Shown piece after piece: positions 33,203-36,499 of a stretch of 36,499 nucleotides of DNA. The stretch's first letter is position 1. The number at the start of each line of letters is the position of its first letter. A program made the position numbers and the translations under genes. The notes beneath the pieces were generated by a model that saw only the letters and a program-made list of their open reading frames with translations, did no database searches and was not told the DNA's origin. Origin of the DNA: Ruminococcus turbiniformis (GTDB lineage Bacteria; Bacillota; Clostridia; Lachnospirales; Lachnospiraceae); the NCBI RefSeq assembly GCF_020687545.1, contig NZ_JAJEQX010000035.1:1-36499 (forward strand), written 5' to 3'.

Positions 33203-34645
33203 ATGAATCATTCAAAACAGACAGCTGTATCTGCTGTCGGTACAAAAAAGGAGCTCATCTGCGCTGCAGCGGAACAGATCTGGAACTATGCGGAGCTCTC
33301 TCTCCAGGAAGAAAAATCCGCTTCATACTACTGCAGTGTACTGGAAAAAGAAGGCTTCCGGGTGGAGAAGGGTATCTGCGGAATCGAAACCGCTTTCTCT
33401 GCTTCTTACGGTTCCGGCAGCCCGCGCATCGGTATTCTTGCCGAATATGACGCCCTCTCCGGGCTTTCACAGGAAGCCGGAAGTCTTGAGCGCAGAGAAC
33501 TCACTCCCGGCGGATGCGGACACGGATGCGGACATAATCTTCTCGGCGCAGGCGCCCTCGGCGCGGTCCTCGGCGTGAAGGCTTATCTCGAGGAAAGCGG
33601 ACATGAGGGAACGGTAATCCTCTACGGATGCCCCGGTGAAGAAGGCGGCGCTTCCAAAGCATTTATGGCAAGAGACGGACTGTGGAAAACGCTTGACGCA
33701 GCGCTCACCTGGCACCCTGAGGATGTAAACGATGTATGGACCGGATCTACCAACTCCTGCATCCAGACACAGTACAAATTCACAGGCATCGCCTCCCATG
33801 CCTCCGGAGCGCCGGAGAAAGGGCGAAGCGCCCTGGACGCGGTGGAGCTTATGAATATCGGCGTGCAGTTTCTCCGTGAGCACATGGGTGACCGCGCAAG
33901 GATCCACTATGCGATCACCGACGCCGGCGGGATCAGCCCCAACGTGGTTCAGCCGCGCGCGAGCGTGCTCTATATGGTGCGTTCAAACCATGTCGCGGAG
34001 GCGGTGGAACTCCAGGCGAGAGTGGACCGGATCGCAGACGGCGCGGCTCTTATGACCGACACTGTGCTGGAGCGCAAATTCATCGATGGGATGGCCGACC
34101 TGGTCAGCAATTCCGTGCTGGAGAAAGTACTTTATGAAAACTTCCGGGAACTCGGTGTTCCCTCCCATACACCGGAAGAACTTGAGTTTACAGATCAGCT
34201 CTCCCGGACATACTCCGGAAATGACCATGTTCCGGGGGCCGGCGCTGAAAATGATCCGCTTCTCCGCGAGCAGGTCGCACAGATGCAGAAAGACTTCGGC
34301 CACGCCATGAACGACTTTCTCGCACCTCTGTACCAGGGAGATGCCTTTGAGCCCGGATCCACAGACGTCGGCGATGTGAGCCAGCTTACCCCCACCGCGC
34401 AGATTCATGTCGCGGCATGGCCCAACGGGTGCCCGGGCCACAGCTGGCAGAACGTCTCCTGCGCAGGAAGCAGCGTCGGCCGCAAGGCTGCCGTCCACGC
34501 CGCAAAGGTGCTGGCAGCTGCAGCCGTTGATCTTTTTGAAAAGCCGGAACTCTTAAATGAGGCGAGAGCAGAGTTTGAGAAACGCATGGCGGCAGGATAT
34601 GTGTGTCCGATACCGGAAGACGCGGTTCCGGCCATTCCGGACTGA
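33203..34645 (+). CDS. M20 family amidohydrolase, AbgB-like
   Basis: 480 residues. Metallo-amidohydrolase of the M20D group, closest in style to the B subunit of p-aminobenzoyl-glutamate hydrolase. Seen: metal site block GGCGHGCGHNLLG (about 108-120), PGEEGG (about 146-151), HASGAPEKGRSALDA in the dimerisation domain, and STDVGDVSQ near 390, characteristic of AbgB-like proteins. No AbgA partner lies nearby, so it may be a related aminoacylase or dipeptidase. Placed after an amino-acid importer, it may release amino acids from imported conjugates. AAGGAGG upstream. Confidence 0.88.
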   Translation: MNHSKQTAVSAVGTKKELICAAAEQIWNYAELSLQEEKSASYYCSVLEKEGFRVEKGICGIETAFSASYGSGSPRIGILAEYDALSGLSQEAGSLERRELTPGGCGHGCGHNLLGAGALGAVLGVKAYLEESGHEGTVILYGCPGEEGGASKAFMARDGLWKTLDAALTWHPEDVNDVWTGSTNSCIQTQYKFTGIASHASGAPEKGRSALDAVELMNIGVQFLREHMGDRARIHYAITDAGGISPNVVQPRASVLYMVRSNHVAEAVELQARVDRIADGAALMTDTVLERKFIDGMADLVSNSVLEKVLYENFRELGVPSHTPEELEFTDQLSRTYSGNDHVPGAGAENDPLLREQVAQMQKDFGHAMNDFLAPLYQGDAFEPGSTDVGDVSQLTPTAQIHVAAWPNGCPGHSWQNVSCAGSSVGRKAAVHAAKVLAAAAVDLFEKPELLNEARAEFEKRMAAGYVCPIPEDAVPAIPD

Positions 34646-34684
34646 GAGAGGGGTTTTACGCCCTGAAATACGAGGGATAAAAAG

Positions 34685-34749
34685 AAAGAGACAGTCCGAC
34701 AGAGAATCCGGTTCCTAAAAAGTCCGAATTTTCCGGGATTGTCTCTTTT
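34685..34749. terminator. Terminator between convergent operons
   Basis: AAAGAGACA (34685-34693) pairs with TGTCTCTTT (34740-34748), enclosing further short stems, with A and T tracts outside. It sits between the plus-strand amidohydrolase and the minus-strand Mo-cofactor genes and can serve both. Confidence 0.7.
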
Positions 34750-34770
34750 CTGCGTGTCAGGGATTAATTC

Positions 34771-35310
34771 TCAGCCCTGATGCGTCTGAGGGCTCTGTCC
34801 GCCGCAGTCCCCGGATGTCCCTCTCAGGACATCAAGACCATGTCCAAGGTGCGGCAGGATATATTCCAGACTCTCTTTCACCGCTTTCGGACTTCCCGGC
34901 AGATTGACAATCAGTGTCTTTTTCCGAATGCCGGAAGCCGCGCGGCTTAGCATCGCGCGCCCTGTAATGGAGAGCGAATACTGGCGGATCGCATCCGCAA
35001 TCCCCATTGCCATGCGGTCGCACACGGCCAGCGTCGCCTCAGGGGTGACGTCTCTCTCTGAGAAACCGGTCCCTCCTGTTGTAAAAACCACATTGACCTG
35101 TCTCTCATCCGCAAGACGGATCAACTCTCTCTGGAGCATCTCCTCTCCGTCCGGCAGAAGAATCAGTTCTTCCACGACATACCCTGCCTCTGTCAGCATT
35201 TCTTTCAAGAGCGGCCCGCTCTTGTCTTCACGCTCTCCCGCATATCCTTTGTCGCTCAGTGTGATAACAGCAGCCGTAAACGGTCTGCCGACTGACTCTG
35301 TTTTATCCAT
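34771..35310 (-). CDS. MogA/MoaB family molybdopterin adenylyltransferase
   Basis: About 179 residues. It activates molybdopterin by adenylylation before molybdenum insertion. Diagnostic block TTGGTGFSERDVTPEA, with TLSDKGYAGEREDKSGPLL near the N-terminus and VNLPGSPKAVKESL near the end, as in MogA/MoaB proteins. The start at 35310 is preferred because the upstream ATG at 35328 contains the GGAGG ribosome site itself. It lies 99 bases after moaA and is presumably co-transcribed. MogA and MoaB cannot be told apart here. Confidence 0.88.
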   Translation of the reverse strand: MDKTESVGRPFTAAVITLSDKGYAGEREDKSGPLLKEMLTEAGYVVEELILLPDGEEMLQRELIRLADERQVNVVFTTGGTGFSERDVTPEATLAVCDRMAMGIADAIRQYSLSITGRAMLSRAASGIRKKTLIVNLPGSPKAVKESLEYILPHLGHGLDVLRGTSGDCGGQSPQTHQG

Positions 35311-35409
35311 CTTATCTCTGACCTCCATTCTGACTCATCCGATAACGCAGCTTATCTTCCGGTCTGCCTGCGTCTCTGCGATTCGCCGCGTTTCATCTTC
35401 TCTTCCAGA

Positions 35410-36348
35410 TCATCCGCCGATCTGGCTCATCTTACGTTCCTCGCTCATCTGATCCGCTCTCTCGAAACAGTGCATCTGAGGTTTCCCGAGAACTGCCTTC
35501 CGGATCTGCTCCCGGATCTGCTCCTCGCTGCACCCCGGAGTCCGGAGCGCCTCTCTGATATCCACGCTGTCATTGTAGCACAGACACGGCTTTAGTTCTC
35601 CTTCGGCAGTCATCCTGATCCGGTTGCAGGAACCGCAGAACTTCCCGTGAATCGCACTGATAAATCCAACGCTTCCTTTCGCCCCCGGCAGGCGGTAGTA
35701 CACTGCAGGGCCGTTTCCGTGTACGCTGTCATCCTTCTCAATATCCGGATACTTCTCCCGGATTCTCCTGAGAATCTCGTCCCCTGACATGCCCGCACAT
35801 TTCTTTCCGTAACCGATCGGCATCATCTCGATAAAGCGGACGTCCACCCGGCTGTCCTTCGTAAGACAGACAAAGTCCTCCCACTCGTCATCATTTACGC
35901 CGCTTTGGGGAACACAGTTGATTTTCACCTTCATGCCTGTCTCTACCGCTGCTTCTATCCCGCTTTTCACCGCCTCAAGGCCGTCGTATCCCGTAATCTG
36001 CTCATAGACAGACCGCTTCATCGTATCAAGGCTGATGTTGACCGCGTCCAGTCCGTTCTCCGCAAGTTCTCCGAGATACCTCTCAAGCAGAATACCGTTC
36101 GTAGTGAGAGTTACCTGCTCTGTACCGGGAATCGCCTTGATCATGCCTGCAAGCTGCGGACATCCCAGCCGCACAAGAGGCTCCCCTCCCGTGATCTTAA
36201 ATCTCGTAATTCCGAGGCTTACGGCCGCCTGGCAGACCAGTTTAATTTCCTCAAAAGTCAGTATTTTTTCCATAGAGGTCAGCGGCACTCCGTCAGGCAT
36301 ACAGTATCTGCACCGCAGATTGCACCTGTCCGTGACAGATATCCTCAT
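35410..36348 (-). CDS. moaA: GTP 3',8-cyclase MoaA
   Basis: 312 residues. Radical SAM enzyme that makes the first intermediate of molybdenum cofactor from GTP. SAM-cluster motif CNLRCRYC (C9, C13, C16), GGEPLVR for SAM binding, second cluster FCGSCNRIRMTAEGELKPC (C238, C241, C255), and the conserved C-terminal GG. The ATG at 36348 cuts inside a conserved region: the frame continues upstream with TTGFGREIDY, matching the FGRxIxYLRIS start of MoaA proteins, but no ATG, GTG or TTG is visible in frame before a stop near 36420. Either a non-standard start or a short but functional protein is used. Confidence 0.9.
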   Translation of the reverse strand: MRISVTDRCNLRCRYCMPDGVPLTSMEKILTFEEIKLVCQAAVSLGITRFKITGGEPLVRLGCPQLAGMIKAIPGTEQVTLTTNGILLERYLGELAENGLDAVNISLDTMKRSVYEQITGYDGLEAVKSGIEAAVETGMKVKINCVPQSGVNDDEWEDFVCLTKDSRVDVRFIEMMPIGYGKKCAGMSGDEILRRIREKYPDIEKDDSVHGNGPAVYYRLPGAKGSVGFISAIHGKFCGSCNRIRMTAEGELKPCLCYNDSVDIREALRTPGCSEEQIREQIRKAVLGKPQMHCFERADQMSEERKMSQIGG

Positions 36349-36432
36349 ATAATCTATCTCTCTGCCAAATCCGGTAGTGTCAAAACTACCTTCGTTTTTT
36401 ATTGTAAAAGTTACGTTTTACCTTGATTTTTC

Positions 36433-36480
36433 GGAGGTTTGCAAATAAAAAGAGCATTGACCTCCCTTTTCTGGTATAAT
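36433..36480 (+). promoter_or_regulatory. Possible promoter with inverted repeat for a gene beyond the right edge
   Basis: TATAAT (36475-36480) is preceded by TGG, an extended -10. TTGACC (36457-36462) is too close to be its -35. GGAGGT (36433-36438) and ACCTCC (36460-36465) form an inverted repeat just upstream, a possible operator. The gene it would serve is outside the window. Confidence 0.35.
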
Positions 36481-36499
36481 GTCAATCGCCAAACCAACC

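Noticed and set aside
36457..36480. TTGACC plus TATAAT as a standard promoter
   Set aside because: The spacer is only 12 bases, too short; only an extended -10 reading was kept, at low confidence.

Overview
The window looks like chromosome of a Gram-positive anaerobe of the Clostridia, most probably a gut Lachnospiraceae relative. This is inferred from strong GGAGG ribosome sites, CIRCE heat-shock operators, lipoprotein-type binding proteins, a YesM/YesN sugar two-component system and the overall gene style. No rRNA, tRNA or CRISPR array was seen.

Layout. 1-520: AT-rich DNA without a convincing gene; it looks like the end of a mobile element abutting a half CIRCE operator. 539-2819 (minus): a stand-alone RelA/SpoT-type (p)ppGpp synthetase, a YczE/YitT-like membrane protein and a CIRCE-controlled Hsp20. 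2891-3060: decayed C-terminus of a MATE transporter. 3137-8613 (plus): a structured leader ending in a terminator hairpin, then two tandem adenine deaminase family genes and an NCS2-type purine permease. 8908-9360: a second CIRCE-controlled Hsp20. 9702-12818 (minus): a short AT-rich alpha/beta hydrolase, a sliver of a second YczE gene, a Gfo/Idh/MocA oxidoreductase and a complete MATE transporter. 12907-13176: an acetyltransferase with two internal deletions. 13410-15659 (plus): an OmpR-type response regulator, its histidine kinase and a small membrane protein. 15837-18153: a third CIRCE and Lon protease. 18181-19642 (minus): an RsgI-like anti-sigma factor whose sigma gene survives only as its last codons, then a secreted Cys-rich protein with DxDxDG loops and a His-rich tail.

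19917-30410 (minus) is an alpha-galactoside utilisation locus. A solute-binding lipoprotein, a YesM-type kinase and a YesN-type regulator form an overlapping sensory operon. It is followed by a separate promoter driving another binding protein, two permeases and a GH36 alpha-galactosidase; no ATPase is encoded here. 30619-34645 (plus) is an amino-acid-type ABC importer (binding protein, permease, ATPase) with an AbgB-like M20 amidohydrolase. 34771-36348 (minus) holds mogA/moaB-type and moaA genes for molybdenum cofactor synthesis.

Themes. Two hsp20 genes and lon all carry CIRCE-type operators, so HrcA probably controls all three. Paired hsp20, MATE and YczE copies (some only fragments) on both sides of the purine operon suggest an old segmental duplication or rearrangement. 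The most promising unexplained items are the leader RNA before the adenine deaminase operon, the deaminase paralogue in which a predicted metal-binding His is Cys, the beheaded sigma/anti-sigma locus with its secreted DxDxDG protein, and the binding protein wired to the YesM/YesN sensor without a permease.
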